Below are positions 1 through 9,388 of a stretch of 62,108 nucleotides of DNA, in pieces. Under the pieces are notes generated by a model. That model was not told where the DNA came from, searched no databases, and saw only the letters and a list, made by a program, of their open reading frames with translations. The stretch spans positions 1 to 62,108 of the forward strand of contig JAZLDH010000006.1 in NCBI GenBank assembly GCA_045614605.1, in the 5' to 3' direction. Positions within the stretch are counted from its first letter, which is position 1. Every line of letters starts with the position of its first letter. Both the position numbers and the translations under genes were made by a program. The stretch comes from Onthomorpha sp937906975 (GTDB lineage: Bacteria > Bacteroidota > Bacteroidia > Bacteroidales > P3).

Positions 1-2454
1 AAAGAGTTCTATTGGTACATCTACTGATGTTGTGTCTGAACAGCCTAATTCGTTTGCTGTTTTTAGGTGAATGTGGACAAATTCTCCACTTACGTCATTG
101 AATCTATGGTTTAGTGAACGAGCGTTTGATGTTGCACCATCGGAGAATGTCCATAGTGAAGATGCTGAGTTTGGTGATTCGTCTCTTAGTGCTAGGGTTG
201 GGTCATCTACGTCTACATAGCCTGGGGAATAAGAGATAACTGGTGTTGGATAAGGCAATACTGTTACTGATACTGTTCGTTCTGTGAAACAGCCTGTTTC
301 TCCATAGCCTCGCATTGTGTAGGTAGTGCTTTGCGCTGGTGCAGCTGTAACTGGCGAGGTTGTTCTATTTGCATGAGAAAGTGCAGGGTCTGCTGGATCT
401 GCTTCCCAGCTATATTCTTCTGCTCTTGAGCCTGTAAGAGTTACTGTTTCTCCTTCACAGATTTTTGTTCTAGAGATGCTTGCTTGTGGATTTGTGATAT
501 AAATACTGATACTCTTCCATGCGAAACAGCCTTGTGCTGTCTCTGCAAGTAAGTATACTACTGTGTCGCATGTTGGTGTGAATGTAAGTACTGGGGACGT
601 TGATGGGTTGGTAATAACTGTGTTTTCGTTTGGTTGAACGAAAGACCATTGCATTGCAACTGTGGCTCCTGTGGCGTCTGTGGCTGTGATATTTGCTTGT
701 TCTCCCATACAAAGTTTTGTTGCTCCTGTAAGGGTGATTTCTGGGAATGGCTCTACCATCACTGTGATTGTTTCTACTCTATTGAAGCCTGTTTCAGTAT
801 CTGTTACTTTTACTTGAAGTGTTGTTTCTCCTGTATATAGTTGTGTATATGTTGTTCCTTCAAAGATAGGTGCGTCTACTGATATGTCTTGTGTGCTATA
901 CCACCATTGATATATGAAGTTGGCTGTGTTTTCATCTTCTGGTGAGCTGGCTGTTATGGTGGTTTCTGTGTTTACGCAGATTTCGTTGTCGCCTTCTAAT
1001 AGTAGGGATGGCACTTTAGGTATGATGACTTCTAATGTTTCGCTTTTTTCGCAGTATTCTACGTTTTCGTCTTCAAAGTTTTCTGATGAACGGCAGCTTC
1101 TTGTGTAAGTGTAGGTGCCGTGTGTTGCGTAGGTGTGTAGGATACGTTCTACGCTTCCTACTGCGTCGTATTCAAAAGTAGTGGTTGGGTTTTGGTCAGC
1201 ATTGATTGGTAACCATTTATATGCGTTTACGTCAAAGCGATATTCTATTTCTACTGGGGTAGTGCCGTCACCAAAATCGTATTTTTGCCAGTAGAGTGGT
1301 GCGGCTGAGGCTTGTACGTCGTTTACCATAAAGATGGCTCTGCCTACTGGATCTGTTGCTGTTGGTGGTGTGTAGGTAAGGTTGTCAAAGATTGGACGTA
1401 CGTCAAGGACTTTTGTTGTAATGTATGCAACACAGTTTGGACGTGTGGTTTGGGTTCTTGGGGATACTAGTTTTACAGCATAGAATTTTTCTTGTGCATT
1501 GCCCATCATGGCTTCGGTTACTATGAGTTCGCTTGTTTCGCTTAGGGCTGGTGAGGTTTCTTCTATTTGTGCTAATTCGTCTTGTGATAAGAAGGTTGAT
1601 GAGATTTCAAACCATTTGTAAGAGTCAAATCCGCTTGGTGCTGAAGCTATCGTAACGGTATCGCCATTACCTGCACAACCTGGTGTACTAATTAATGCTG
1701 GTTCTGAACGTGCAGTGAAATAACCATATCCTCCGTGCGCTGTTGGAGCACAGTCTCCAAGTCTTACTCTTATGGTTATTCTATCTCCAATATATTTTGC
1801 AAGGTTAATTTTGATTTCTTGCCATTCGCTCCATATCCAACCTGAATTAGTAGCTGATGTATGCCACACTTCTGGTTCTGTTTGTGGAAGTGTGTTGATT
1901 GAAGACTTTTCAAAGAAAGCACAAGCATCAACTAATTCTTCTAACATCGCTCCATTTGTTGAGTTATGTTTCATAACATCAATTTGGAACGTAGGGTTTG
2001 AATAGCCTGTGTGTGTTGGGGCTTCCAATACCATAGAATACTTAAATGTAAGCAAACAGTTTTCTTGGTTTACCTCCATTGTATATTGAAGTTGTGAGCA
2101 GTCTGCCCCTCCTTCTGCGTTGTTAATTTGTGAGGAGTGTGTAAATCCTTCTGGAACCTTTGGTAATTGTCCCGCAGAATAAGAGTCTGTTCCACTAGAA
2201 GTATTATAAACTATAAAAAATCGTCCACCTTCATCACTTGCTAACGTAGGATCTGTCCAAGTACTTGTCCAGTTAAATACTGGTTGAGACGATGTCCCAT
2301 TATAAGTTCCTGTTTTCGCTGTCCAATTTATATAACCTCCTGTTGAGAAGTCAAGGTTATGTCCTGTAGGCACTTGAGCTTGAAGGCTTAATGCGAATAT
2401 TAATGATAGCGTTAATGCTATTTGTCTTTTGGTTTTTTTAATTATACTGCTCAT
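1..2454 (-). CDS. Secreted PKD/Ig-like repeat surface protein, C-terminus off the window
   Basis: The frame is open from an ATG at 2454 to the left edge, giving 818 codons with no stop, so the C-terminus is missing. The N-terminus is a signal peptide: basic residues, a hydrophobic stretch ALTLSLIFALSLQAQ, and likely cleavage near residue 30. The mature part is rich in Thr, Ser, Tyr, Trp and spaced Cys. It shows PKD-like blocks (for example YDFGDGTTPVEIEYRF and SLWTFSDGATSNARSLNHRF) and repeated Ig-like segments of the type LCMGEQANITATDATGA and CEGETVTLTGS. This is the usual build of large Bacteroidetes cell-surface or gliding-type adhesins, which often end in a type IX secretion tail; that end is outside the window. 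Exact ligand or function cannot be told. The upstream gap holds a 21-bp-period repeat array. Confidence 0.8.
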   Translation of the reverse strand, partial: MSSIIKKTKRQIALTLSLIFALSLQAQVPTGHNLDFSTGGYINWTAKTGTYNGTSSQPVFNWTSTWTDPTLASDEGGRFFIVYNTSSGTDSYSAGQLPKVPEGFTHSSQINNAEGGADCSQLQYTMEVNQENCLLTFKYSMVLEAPTHTGYSNPTFQIDVMKHNSTNGAMLEELVDACAFFEKSSINTLPQTEPEVWHTSATNSGWIWSEWQEIKINLAKYIGDRITIRVRLGDCAPTAHGGYGYFTARSEPALISTPGCAGNGDTVTIASAPSGFDSYKWFEISSTFLSQDELAQIEETSPALSETSELIVTEAMMGNAQEKFYAVKLVSPRTQTTRPNCVAYITTKVLDVRPIFDNLTYTPPTATDPVGRAIFMVNDVQASAAPLYWQKYDFGDGTTPVEIEYRFDVNAYKWLPINADQNPTTTFEYDAVGSVERILHTYATHGTYTYTRSCRSSENFEDENVEYCEKSETLEVIIPKVPSLLLEGDNEICVNTETTITASSPEDENTANFIYQWWYSTQDISVDAPIFEGTTYTQLYTGETTLQVKVTDTETGFNRVETITVMVEPFPEITLTGATKLCMGEQANITATDATGATVAMQWSFVQPNENTVITNPSTSPVLTFTPTCDTVVYLLAETAQGCFAWKSISIYITNPQASISRTKICEGETVTLTGSRAEEYSWEADPADPALSHANRTTSPVTAAPAQSTTYTMRGYGETGCFTERTVSVTVLPYPTPVISYSPGYVDVDDPTLALRDESPNSASSLWTFSDGATSNARSLNHRFNDVSGEFVHIHLKTANELGCSDTTSVDVPIELF

Positions 2455-2476
2455 ATCTTTTTTATGTTCTTTTTCT

Positions 2477-2544
2477 CTTTGATTTAAAAAATTATTTCTT
2501 TGCTTTATGACACTTTTTCTTTGCTTTTTGTTTTTTTATCTTAG
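2477..2544. repeat. 21-bp-period CTTTG/CTTAG array
   Basis: CTTTG occurs at 2477, 2498 and 2519 and the related CTTAG at 2540, each exactly 21 bp apart, within T-rich sequence. The last copy lies in the terminal codons of mutS2. The array fills the gap between the 3' end of mutS2 and the start of the surface-protein gene. It belongs to the same family as arrays at 16135, 26923, 33811 and 49218. Confidence 0.7.
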
Positions 2545-4986
2545 CTTTATTTTTGTTATTCCTTCGCCTCCAAATTCTACGGCTGCGGCTTTGTAACTTT
2601 CTACTTCGGAATTGGTTTTTAAATAATCTCTTATTACTGTTTTTAATATACCATCTCCTTTTCCGTGTAAGATTGATAATTCGCTCTCACCTAATAGTCG
2701 TGCTTGATCTATGTGTTTTGAAAGTTTTTCAAGTGCTTCATCTGCTCTGCAACCTCTTAAATCAAGTTGATAAGAGAATTTTGCTCTCAAAACGTTAATA
2801 TCGTCAAATATAGTATTAAGCTGTGTATTTTTCGCTTTTACGGATTTTTTATTTTTTTGTTGCTTTAAATAGATTTGTTTGTTTACTTTTTGTATTTTGG
2901 CAAGAGGTAAACTCAACAACAACTCTCCACATTCTACCTCTACTTTGTTGCGTCTTATTTCTTTAACAATGGCGTAGTTATTGCCATCTTCTAACAACAC
3001 AACATCGCCTATTGCAAGCGGTGAAGAGTCAAAAGGTATGTTTGTATGAGGATTTTGAACTATTTCTTTAACTTGAATTTGTGGTTCTAATTCTTGCAAG
3101 TCTTTTTCTATTGTTTTGACCTCTTGTTGTAGGTCTTGACGTGCTTGAATAGTGGTTTGTTTTTCGGCCTTTGCAGTTTTTATTTTCTCTATTGTGTTTT
3201 CTATTTGTTTGTTAGCTCCTTGCAAAATTTGTTTTGCTTGTGATTTTGCTTGATAAATGATTTCTTTTTCTTTTTGAGAAATCTCTGCAAGTTTTGCTTT
3301 GTATTGATTTACTAAATCATTGAGCAATTCGTCTTGAACCTTTATTACCTCTTGTTTATTCTTAATCTCTATTTTATCTACTTCAAGTTGTTGTAGGCTT
3401 TGCTCAAAGTCCATAAATCCTTGTCCTACTTTATCAGAAGCAGACTCTATAATAAGAGGATTAAGTCCGATTGTTTTTGCAATTTCAAAGGCAAAACTAC
3501 TTCCCGGCTTTCCAATTGAAAGTTTAAAAAGAGGTTTCATATTAGTGGTATCGAAAAGCATCGCTCCATTTACTATGGAATCGTGTTTTTCTGCTAAGAG
3601 TTTAAGATTTGAATAGTGAGTTGTAACTATTCCATACGCACCCTTGGAATTTAAATACTCCAAAACAGATTCTGCAATTGCACCTCCTATGCTTGGATCA
3701 GTCCCCGTGCCACATTCATCTATAAGAAACAAACACGAATTGTCTGCTTTCTCGGTTAGATTCTTCATATTCAAAAGGTGAGATGAATAAGTACTTAAAT
3801 CGTTCTCAATGCTTTGTTCATCTCCCATGTCAATAAAAATTCTATCAAATATAGTAACTTCAGAGGTCTGCTTCATAGGAACGAGTATTCCACATTGCAA
3901 CATATATTGTAGCAATCCTACTGTTTTTAAGCAAACAGATTTTCCCCCAGCATTTGGCCCTGAAATAATAAGTATTCTATTTGATTGGCTAAGTTCTATC
4001 TTTAAAGGTACGATTTCTTTGTTATTTATCTTTAAGGCTTCTTCTAACAATGGGTGTCGTGCATCGTACCAAATAAAGCCTTTGCTTTCTGTTTTTATTA
4101 TCGGCTTTCCTGCCTTTATTTTGTAAGCATACCTTGCTTTTGCTTGAATAAAATCTATGCGAATAAGGAAACGATAAGAAAAAACAAGACTATCAATAAA
4201 TGGTCTTAGAGTTTCGGTAAATTGAGTTAAAATTTTAGTAATTTCTCTTGCTTGTGCAAATTCTAATTCTCTTAATTCGTTATTTAATTCTACTATTTCA
4301 GCAGGTTCAATATAGGAAGTTTGTCCCGTAGATGACTCATCGTGAACAAAACCTTGCAACCTACGTTTGTTAGAAGAAGTAATCGGAATAACAGGTCGTC
4401 CATTTCTTATTGTAAGTTCGGCATCTGCCGCTGTCCAACCTTGTTGTTTAGAATGATTTAGAAGTTTTCTTATTCTTTTTTCTACTTCGGCTTGTTTGCG
4501 TCTTATACTTACTCTTATAACATAAAGCTCCTCTGAGGCATTGTCTAAGATTTCTCCATCTTCTGAAAGAATTGCTCTACAATTTTTTAGTATTTGTTCA
4601 TCAATTTCAATGCCTTCGCTCAAAGAATAAAGCAAAGGGAAAGTTTCTTGAGAGTGAGAAAGGAATTTTAGCCAACTATTAATTGTTTTAAGCGAACGCC
4701 ATAATTCAAAAAGTGAGGTTTGAGAAATGAAAGTACCAGGAATTTTCACCCTTACCAACTCTTCTCTCATATCGAAGTAGTCTTCCTTTGGATATTGTTT
4801 ATTTGAAAGTATTATGTTAAGAAACTCCTCTACCAAACCCAACTCTTTTTCTATCGCTTCTTTTGAACGATTGAATTTTATCTTATCTACAATTTGTTGA
4901 GCAGAGGTAGAAATACAACACTCTTTGATTGAGTGCAATATTTGTTCAAATTCTAATTTTTCTTCTAATTTATTTTTTCTTTTCAT
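2536..4986 (-). CDS. mutS2: Endonuclease MutS2 (MutS-family ATPase with Smr domain)
   Basis: 816 residues, the usual MutS2 length. The MutS core and clamp regions come first, then a MutS-type ATPase with Walker A GPNAGGKS (about residues 342-350), a Walker B region with LFLIDECGTGTDPS, and the THYSNLK segment. A long coiled coil (about 510-640) follows, and the C-terminal Smr nuclease domain shows LDLRG and HGKGDG. MutS2 lacks the mismatch-recognition domain of MutS1. In studied bacteria it suppresses homologous recombination or splits collided ribosomes. The start overlaps the end of the upstream ABC-F gene by 4 bases (ATGA type), so the two are translationally coupled. The pairing with an ABC-F ATPase would suit a ribosome-rescue role, but that is inference. 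Confidence 0.95.
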   Translation of the reverse strand: MKRKNKLEEKLEFEQILHSIKECCISTSAQQIVDKIKFNRSKEAIEKELGLVEEFLNIILSNKQYPKEDYFDMREELVRVKIPGTFISQTSLFELWRSLKTINSWLKFLSHSQETFPLLYSLSEGIEIDEQILKNCRAILSEDGEILDNASEELYVIRVSIRRKQAEVEKRIRKLLNHSKQQGWTAADAELTIRNGRPVIPITSSNKRRLQGFVHDESSTGQTSYIEPAEIVELNNELRELEFAQAREITKILTQFTETLRPFIDSLVFSYRFLIRIDFIQAKARYAYKIKAGKPIIKTESKGFIWYDARHPLLEEALKINNKEIVPLKIELSQSNRILIISGPNAGGKSVCLKTVGLLQYMLQCGILVPMKQTSEVTIFDRIFIDMGDEQSIENDLSTYSSHLLNMKNLTEKADNSCLFLIDECGTGTDPSIGGAIAESVLEYLNSKGAYGIVTTHYSNLKLLAEKHDSIVNGAMLFDTTNMKPLFKLSIGKPGSSFAFEIAKTIGLNPLIIESASDKVGQGFMDFEQSLQQLEVDKIEIKNKQEVIKVQDELLNDLVNQYKAKLAEISQKEKEIIYQAKSQAKQILQGANKQIENTIEKIKTAKAEKQTTIQARQDLQQEVKTIEKDLQELEPQIQVKEIVQNPHTNIPFDSSPLAIGDVVLLEDGNNYAIVKEIRRNKVEVECGELLLSLPLAKIQKVNKQIYLKQQKNKKSVKAKNTQLNTIFDDINVLRAKFSYQLDLRGCRADEALEKLSKHIDQARLLGESELSILHGKGDGILKTVIRDYLKTNSEVESYKAAAVEFGGEGITKIKLR

Positions 4987-6878
4987 TGTTCCTTTTCACA
5001 AAGTTCTAACCACCTAAATTCTTTTTCCTCTATTTCGCCAAGCAATAATTGGTATTCTTGTGTTTTTTCTAAAAGACTTTCGTTATCCAATTCGCCAGAA
5101 GATAACATTTGTTCTATTTCTTCTTTTCGTGCTTCTAAGATAGGCAAAGCCTCTTCTATGGTTTCTTTTTCTTTTTGTTCTTTATATGTGAGTTTAATCT
5201 TTGTTTTAGTATCTTTTTTCTTTAAAACAGATGGATTTTCTTTTTTTTCTGTTTCTTGTTTTATTTGTTTGGAGCGTTCTTTCTCCTTTATAAGATAATC
5301 AGTGTAGTTTCCCGGAAATTCTCTTATCTTTCCCTCTGCTTCAAAGACGAATAGCTGAGAAACAATCTTGTCTAAAAAATGTCTATCGTGAGAAACTATC
5401 ATTAAGCAACCTTGATATTGTTCAAGGAATGTTTCAAGTTTCATTTGAGTGTAAATATCCAAATCATTTGTTGGCTCATCAAGTATAAGGAAGTTAGGAT
5501 TGGAAATAAGAATACAAAGAAGGTTTAAAAGTCTTTTTTCTCCTCCTGAAAGATTTCCATAATGTGTGTGTTGTTTGTATGCAGGTATTCCAAAATGTGT
5601 TAGATATTGACTCGCTCCCATTGAAGTTCCATCAGCCAATTGTATATTCTCACTTATTTTCTTTACAATGTCTATTACCTTTGTGTCGGATTTTTCTTCA
5701 ACAGCGTTTTGTGTGTAATAACCTATTTTGATTGTTTGTCCAAGTGTTACTTTTCCTGAATCGGGCTTTATCTTTTCTGTAATAATATCTAATAAGGTTG
5801 TCTTGCCACTGCCATTTTTTCCTATAATTCCTATTTTGTCTCCTTTTTTATAAATATGTGAGAAATCATTTATCACAATTTTATCCCCAAATGCCTTATT
5901 GATATTATTTATCTCTAATATTTTTCCGCCTATTCGTTGAGCCTTAACCGTAAGTTCTGCACTTTGGGTAACGCTTACGTTAGATATTGTTTCTTTTAGT
6001 TCATTGAACGCCTCAATTCTTGCTCTCGATTTAGTACCTCTTGCTTGTGGCATTCGGCGAATCCATTCTAATTCTTTTTTGTAAAGGTTCTTTGCCTTGG
6101 CCAGCGAAACCGATTCTTGTTGTTGGCGTTCTGCTTTCTTTTCTAAATAGTAATCAAACTTTCCTTCGTACTTGCAGATTTGCCCTCTATCTAATTCGTA
6201 AATTTCTGTGCTGACTTTGTCAATAAAATACCTGTCGTGAGATACAAATAAAATACTTTGATTGGCTGTGTTGAGATATTCTTCCAACCATTCTATCATT
6301 TCTATGTCTAAATGATTGGTTGGCTCATCTAAAAGCAAGACTTCGCTTTTGCTTATCAAGACTGCACAAAGTGCTACTTTCTTTTTTTCTCCTCCCGAAA
6401 GGGTTGCAACATTTTTTGTTAAGTCTGTGATATTTAACTTGCCTAATATCTCTTTTATTTGACTTTCATAGTTCCACGCATTTTGACAATCCATTTCTGA
6501 AATGGCTTCGCTTAATTCTTTTTCCGAATTTTCGTCTGCAAATTGCGTGCTACAAAGTAAAGCTTCTTCATAACGCTTAACCGTTTTCATCAAAGGTGTA
6601 GGCGAATTGAACAAAACGTCCATTATTGAAGAAGTTTCGGATTGTAAAGGGTGTTGTTCAAGATAGGAAATGGCTATTCCCTTTCGGAAAGAAACTATTC
6701 CGCTATCGGCATCTTCTTTATTTGCAATTATTTTAAGCAATGTACTTTTTCCGCTACCATTTTCGGCAACTAAGGCTATTTTTTGTCCTTTGTTTATGCC
6801 AAATCCAATGGAGGAAAACAGTTCTTTTTCTCCAAAACTTTTAGTTACATTCTCTAATGTTATGTAATTTTCTGCCAT
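4983..6878 (-). CDS. ABC-F family ATPase (Uup/Ettan-like ribosomal ATPase)
   Basis: 631 residues with two ABC cassettes in one chain and no membrane segments, which is the ABC-F layout. Cassette 1 has Walker A VAENGSGKST and signature LSGGEKKKVAL with LLLDEPTNHLD. The interdomain linker contains the basic stretch RRMPQARGTKSRARIEA. Cassette 2 has IGKNGSGKTT, signature LSGGEKRLL and FLILDEPTNDLD. A Lys/Glu-rich coiled-coil tail (about 540-631) resembles the Uup C-terminal domain. ABC-F proteins bind the ribosomal E site and resolve stalled translation; some protect against antibiotics. The linker here is short, which favours a housekeeping Uup-like type over a resistance protein, though this cannot be settled by eye. 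It lies 2 bp downstream of the lipoprotein gene in a minus-strand operon with mutS2. Confidence 0.9.
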   Translation of the reverse strand: MAENYITLENVTKSFGEKELFSSIGFGINKGQKIALVAENGSGKSTLLKIIANKEDADSGIVSFRKGIAISYLEQHPLQSETSSIMDVLFNSPTPLMKTVKRYEEALLCSTQFADENSEKELSEAISEMDCQNAWNYESQIKEILGKLNITDLTKNVATLSGGEKKKVALCAVLISKSEVLLLDEPTNHLDIEMIEWLEEYLNTANQSILFVSHDRYFIDKVSTEIYELDRGQICKYEGKFDYYLEKKAERQQQESVSLAKAKNLYKKELEWIRRMPQARGTKSRARIEAFNELKETISNVSVTQSAELTVKAQRIGGKILEINNINKAFGDKIVINDFSHIYKKGDKIGIIGKNGSGKTTLLDIITEKIKPDSGKVTLGQTIKIGYYTQNAVEEKSDTKVIDIVKKISENIQLADGTSMGASQYLTHFGIPAYKQHTHYGNLSGGEKRLLNLLCILISNPNFLILDEPTNDLDIYTQMKLETFLEQYQGCLMIVSHDRHFLDKIVSQLFVFEAEGKIREFPGNYTDYLIKEKERSKQIKQETEKKENPSVLKKKDTKTKIKLTYKEQKEKETIEEALPILEARKEEIEQMLSSGELDNESLLEKTQEYQLLLGEIEEKEFRWLELCEKEQ

Positions 6879-6880
6879 TG

Positions 6881-7468
6881 CTAATTTACTTTGAAAGAAG
6901 ATGGTATATTAAAAGGATATTGTTGTGTTTTGTCGTATTCTAATCCTTCTTGCAAAAGATTAAGTTTGTATTTAGACTTATTTAACAAGGCTTCTATTTT
7001 GAAATTGCGCAAGTCGTTTTCGTAAGTCTTGTTTATCTTTAATTCAATGGAAGGTTTGGTTTTAAATATCAAGTGTTTATTCAAAGGGATTGTGTCTAAA
7101 ATGATATGTTCCAAAGATTTATTATTCAAATCCTCGTTTACATAAGAGGCAACTTCGTTTTTAGAAAATTTATAGGCTTGTTTGTTGATTTTATCCATTA
7201 CAAACAAACTATCATTAGTGATAAGCATTCTGCATGCCTCCATTGACAAAGCACTAAGACTACACCAAATAACACTATCGTGCTTAACCCTAAACTGAAC
7301 CTTAAAAGGGATTCCATTATAATTGCCTTTGTATCGAGCAGTGAAAGTCTTGTAAGCACTTTCCTTTTCTATAACTTCTGGGGCTGCGGTTTTCTTGGTA
7401 GAAACGCAAGAAGCAAAAAAGCAAAGTACAAGTATCGTTAAAGTAAGTCTTAGAATAGATTTTCTCAT
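6881..7468 (-). CDS. DUF4292-like outer-envelope lipoprotein
   Basis: 195 residues beginning with a lipoprotein signal: MRKSILRLTL, a hydrophobic core, and lipobox FASC with Cys at about residue 21. The mature part is a beta-rich fold with conserved-looking stretches such as YNGIPFKVQFRVKHDSVIW and MLITNDSLFVMDKINKQAY. This pattern is known from Bacteroidetes DUF4292 proteins, which resemble LolB/LolA-like lipid-binding folds. Exact role is unknown; a part in outer-membrane lipoprotein handling is inference. It starts next to the stop of the yqeY-like gene (7469) and is followed 2 bp later by the ABC-F gene, so it is probably co-transcribed with both. Confidence 0.75.
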   Translation of the reverse strand: MRKSILRLTLTILVLCFFASCVSTKKTAAPEVIEKESAYKTFTARYKGNYNGIPFKVQFRVKHDSVIWCSLSALSMEACRMLITNDSLFVMDKINKQAYKFSKNEVASYVNEDLNNKSLEHIILDTIPLNKHLIFKTKPSIELKINKTYENDLRNFKIEALLNKSKYKLNLLQEGLEYDKTQQYPFNIPSSFKVN

Positions 7469-7915
7469 TTATGATAAAAGTTGTTTTACTAAGGTAGATA
7501 CAAGTTTGTTATCGGCTCTTCCTGCAAATATTTTTTGAGCTTGTCCCATTACTTTACCCATATCTTTCATTGAAGTGGCTTGAGTATCTGCTATTATTTG
7601 CTTTAAAGTTTCTGTTACTTCTTCTTCGCTTAGTTGTTCTGGAAGATATGCCTCTATTATGCCTTGTTGATAAAATTCTTCTTCATAAAGGTCTTCTCTT
7701 CCTTGTTCTTTATATAGTGTTGCAGACTCTTTTCTTTGTTTTACTAAGCGTTGTAAAAGTGCTATTTCGTCTTCTTCTGTGATTTCTTTACCTGTGCCGT
7801 TTGTTTTTAATAATAAAAGTGCAGATTTTACGGCTCTTAATGCTTCTAACTTTCTTTTATCTTTTGCTAACATTGAGGCTTTAATGTCAGCGTTTATTTT
7901 TTCTTCTAAACTCAT
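7469..7915 (-). CDS. GatB/YqeY domain protein
   Basis: 148 residues, the typical length of stand-alone YqeY proteins. The start MSLEEKINADIKASMLAKDK, the middle LQRLVKQRKESATLYKEQGR and the later AYLPEQLSEEEV and KDMGKVMGQ are family hallmarks. The fold matches the tRNA-binding tail of GatB, the amidotransferase subunit that converts Glu-tRNA(Gln) to Gln-tRNA(Gln). The free-standing form has no proven reaction. It is the middle gene of a closely packed minus-strand run. Confidence 0.9.
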   Translation of the reverse strand: MSLEEKINADIKASMLAKDKRKLEALRAVKSALLLLKTNGTGKEITEEDEIALLQRLVKQRKESATLYKEQGREDLYEEEFYQQGIIEAYLPEQLSEEEVTETLKQIIADTQATSMKDMGKVMGQAQKIFAGRADNKLVSTLVKQLLS

Positions 7916-7928
7916 TGTTTTATATTTT

Positions 7929-8477
7929 TTATTCGTTTACTGATATTTCTAATAATTTGTTTTTAATCAATTCTTTTAAGGCTTGTTGTATTTTTATGTT
8001 GTTTACAGGCATGCCTTCTAAAACTTTTTTAATTTCTTTTGTGTCAAAAACATATTCTCCCTTGTCTGTAATATGCACATACTTTAAGTCTATGTTTTCT
8101 TTCATTGTTGCACTCAGCATAATCACCTCTTCAATCTCTCCTAATGGAGGTCGGTCAATGTGATTGTGCACAAACCAAAACTTAACCTTTGTCCCCTTTC
8201 CGTATGTGCTTTCTATCTCTAAATCTCCTTGGCATTGCTCGGCTTTCATCTTTGTTAGGGCTAAGCCTAATCCGACTTTGCGAGTAGAACGACTTGTAAA
8301 AAACGCATCTGTTACATTTTCTATATCTTCTTTCTTTATTCCGTTGCCGTTATCCTTTACTTCAAACAAATAAATGTTTTCTTTCGGGCTGTCTTTTACT
8401 GTTATTTCTATTTGATTTGCTCCATAAAAAACAGAATTTGAAAGTATCTCAAAAAGGTGTAAAGCAAGGGTCTTCAT
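7929..8477 (-). CDS. HATPase-domain protein (histidine-kinase-type ATP-binding domain)
   Basis: 182 residues from the ATG at 8477; a TTG at 8495 would add six residues and overlap the upstream stop, so the ATG is preferred. The first 110 residues are a GHKL ATPase: N-box ALHLFEILSNSVFYGA, G1 box DNGNGI, a segment FFTSRSTRKVGLGLALTK and a late GKGTKVKF. There is no phosphoacceptor His domain or receiver. The C-terminal part is a small helical tail. Short HATPase proteins of this kind are found beside DRTGG proteins in [FeFe]-hydrogenase (HydABC/NADH) gene sets. Here the DRTGG partner is present (8489-8821) but no hydrogenase genes are in view. A regulatory or anti-sigma-like function is possible. 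Confidence 0.8.
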   Translation of the reverse strand: MKTLALHLFEILSNSVFYGANQIEITVKDSPKENIYLFEVKDNGNGIKKEDIENVTDAFFTSRSTRKVGLGLALTKMKAEQCQGDLEIESTYGKGTKVKFWFVHNHIDRPPLGEIEEVIMLSATMKENIDLKYVHITDKGEYVFDTKEIKKVLEGMPVNNIKIQQALKELIKNKLLEISVNE

Positions 8478-8488
8478 TTTTCTTAGCT

Positions 8489-8821
8489 TTAGCAAAATAT
8501 ATCACGCAAATCTCCCGCTAAATCAAAGGTTTCTTTTTCTGAACCTAAGAGAATTATTTTCTCTTCTTCGGCTTTCAAAATTGTATCTTGATTTGGTTCA
8601 AGTCCTTTAACTAAAATTATTGCCGATAACTCTTTTAGCTGTGCGATTGCTAAGATATTTTTGTGAGTTTGCAAGGTTATCCAAATTTGTTTAGGCTTTG
8701 CATTTCCTAATACATCGCTTAACAAATCGCAGACATAAACTCCTTCAAATTCTCTTTCTAAAAGATTTTCGCAAGAAAAGACTTTAAGATTTAACCTTTT
8801 GACAAGCTCACGCAAGTTCAT
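8489..8821 (-). CDS. DRTGG-domain protein (HPr-kinase N-terminal-like)
   Basis: 110 residues matching the DRTGG fold seen alone beside hydrogenase genes and as the N-terminal domain of HPr kinase: MNLRELVKRLNLKVFSCENL, then GVYVCDLLSDVLGNAKPKQIWIT, QTHKNILAIAQLKELSAII and a C-terminal ILLGSEKETFDLAGDL. There is no kinase P-loop, so it cannot phosphorylate HPr itself. It is followed 11 bp later by the HATPase gene. Its upstream neighbour, the membrane protein, ends where it begins. Probably a nucleotide- or ligand-sensing partner of the HATPase protein; this is inference from gene pairing. Confidence 0.75.
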   Translation of the reverse strand: MNLRELVKRLNLKVFSCENLLEREFEGVYVCDLLSDVLGNAKPKQIWITLQTHKNILAIAQLKELSAIILVKGLEPNQDTILKAEEEKIILLGSEKETFDLAGDLRDIFC

Positions 8822-9370
8822 CTATTGAAACTTTTGTTGTATTTCTTTCTTTAAGAAGTCTTGTGCTAATTCTATTTGACTTTCTCTTCCTGCCAACAAC
8901 TCAAACAATGCTCCCGCAAAAGCAGTAGGTGTTAATTGTTCTTCTTTGCTTTTTGGTTGTATTGAGTTGATTGTATTTATCATATCTTCTTTTGCGTTTT
9001 TGATATATATCCATGCTTGCTCTGAAATATAGAGTTGTTGCGATAGATTGTGTTCAAACTCATCTCTTATGTTTTGTATCATTACGTCTTTTAAGAGTTG
9101 AGTTGTCATTCCTGCTTGATAGCAACGCAAAACTAAGTTATTTGGAGTCATTCTTTCTAAAAAAAGAACTAAACGTTCGTAAGCTTGAAGTTGAATAGGA
9201 GTTACAACTTTTCTTACTTCGCTTTCTTGAATTTTTTGTATTTCAAGAATTGTTTTCTTTTGTTCATTTTCTACAAAAGTCTTAACTGTTGAGTTGTTTT
9301 GATAAAGAAATACTATAAGTATAACAACTAAGGCAACAATAATTAAGATAAATACTAATAATTCTGACAT
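8822..9370 (-). CDS. Single-pass membrane protein of unknown function
   Basis: 182 residues: one N-terminal membrane helix (about residues 4-24, LLVFILIIVALVVILIVFLY), then a mainly helical, Gln/Glu-rich soluble part with conserved-looking Trp and Tyr residues (YISEQAWIYIKNAKEDMINT) and a final region TPTAFAGALFELLAGRESQ. Proteins of this build are common in Bacteroidetes without known function. The stop abuts the start of the DRTGG gene, so the trio 9370-7929 may act together. No catalytic motif is visible. Confidence 0.7.
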   Translation of the reverse strand: MSELLVFILIIVALVVILIVFLYQNNSTVKTFVENEQKKTILEIQKIQESEVRKVVTPIQLQAYERLVLFLERMTPNNLVLRCYQAGMTTQLLKDVMIQNIRDEFEHNLSQQLYISEQAWIYIKNAKEDMINTINSIQPKSKEEQLTPTAFAGALFELLAGRESQIELAQDFLKKEIQQKFQ

Positions 9371-9388
9371 ATCTCTTTTTTTTATTTT

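Noticed and set aside
470..1108. Short open frames on both strands
   Set aside because: They lie inside the long minus-strand surface-protein frame and lack family features.
7929..8495. TTG start for the HATPase gene
   Set aside because: It overlaps the DRTGG stop, and the ATG six codons later fits the domain start.
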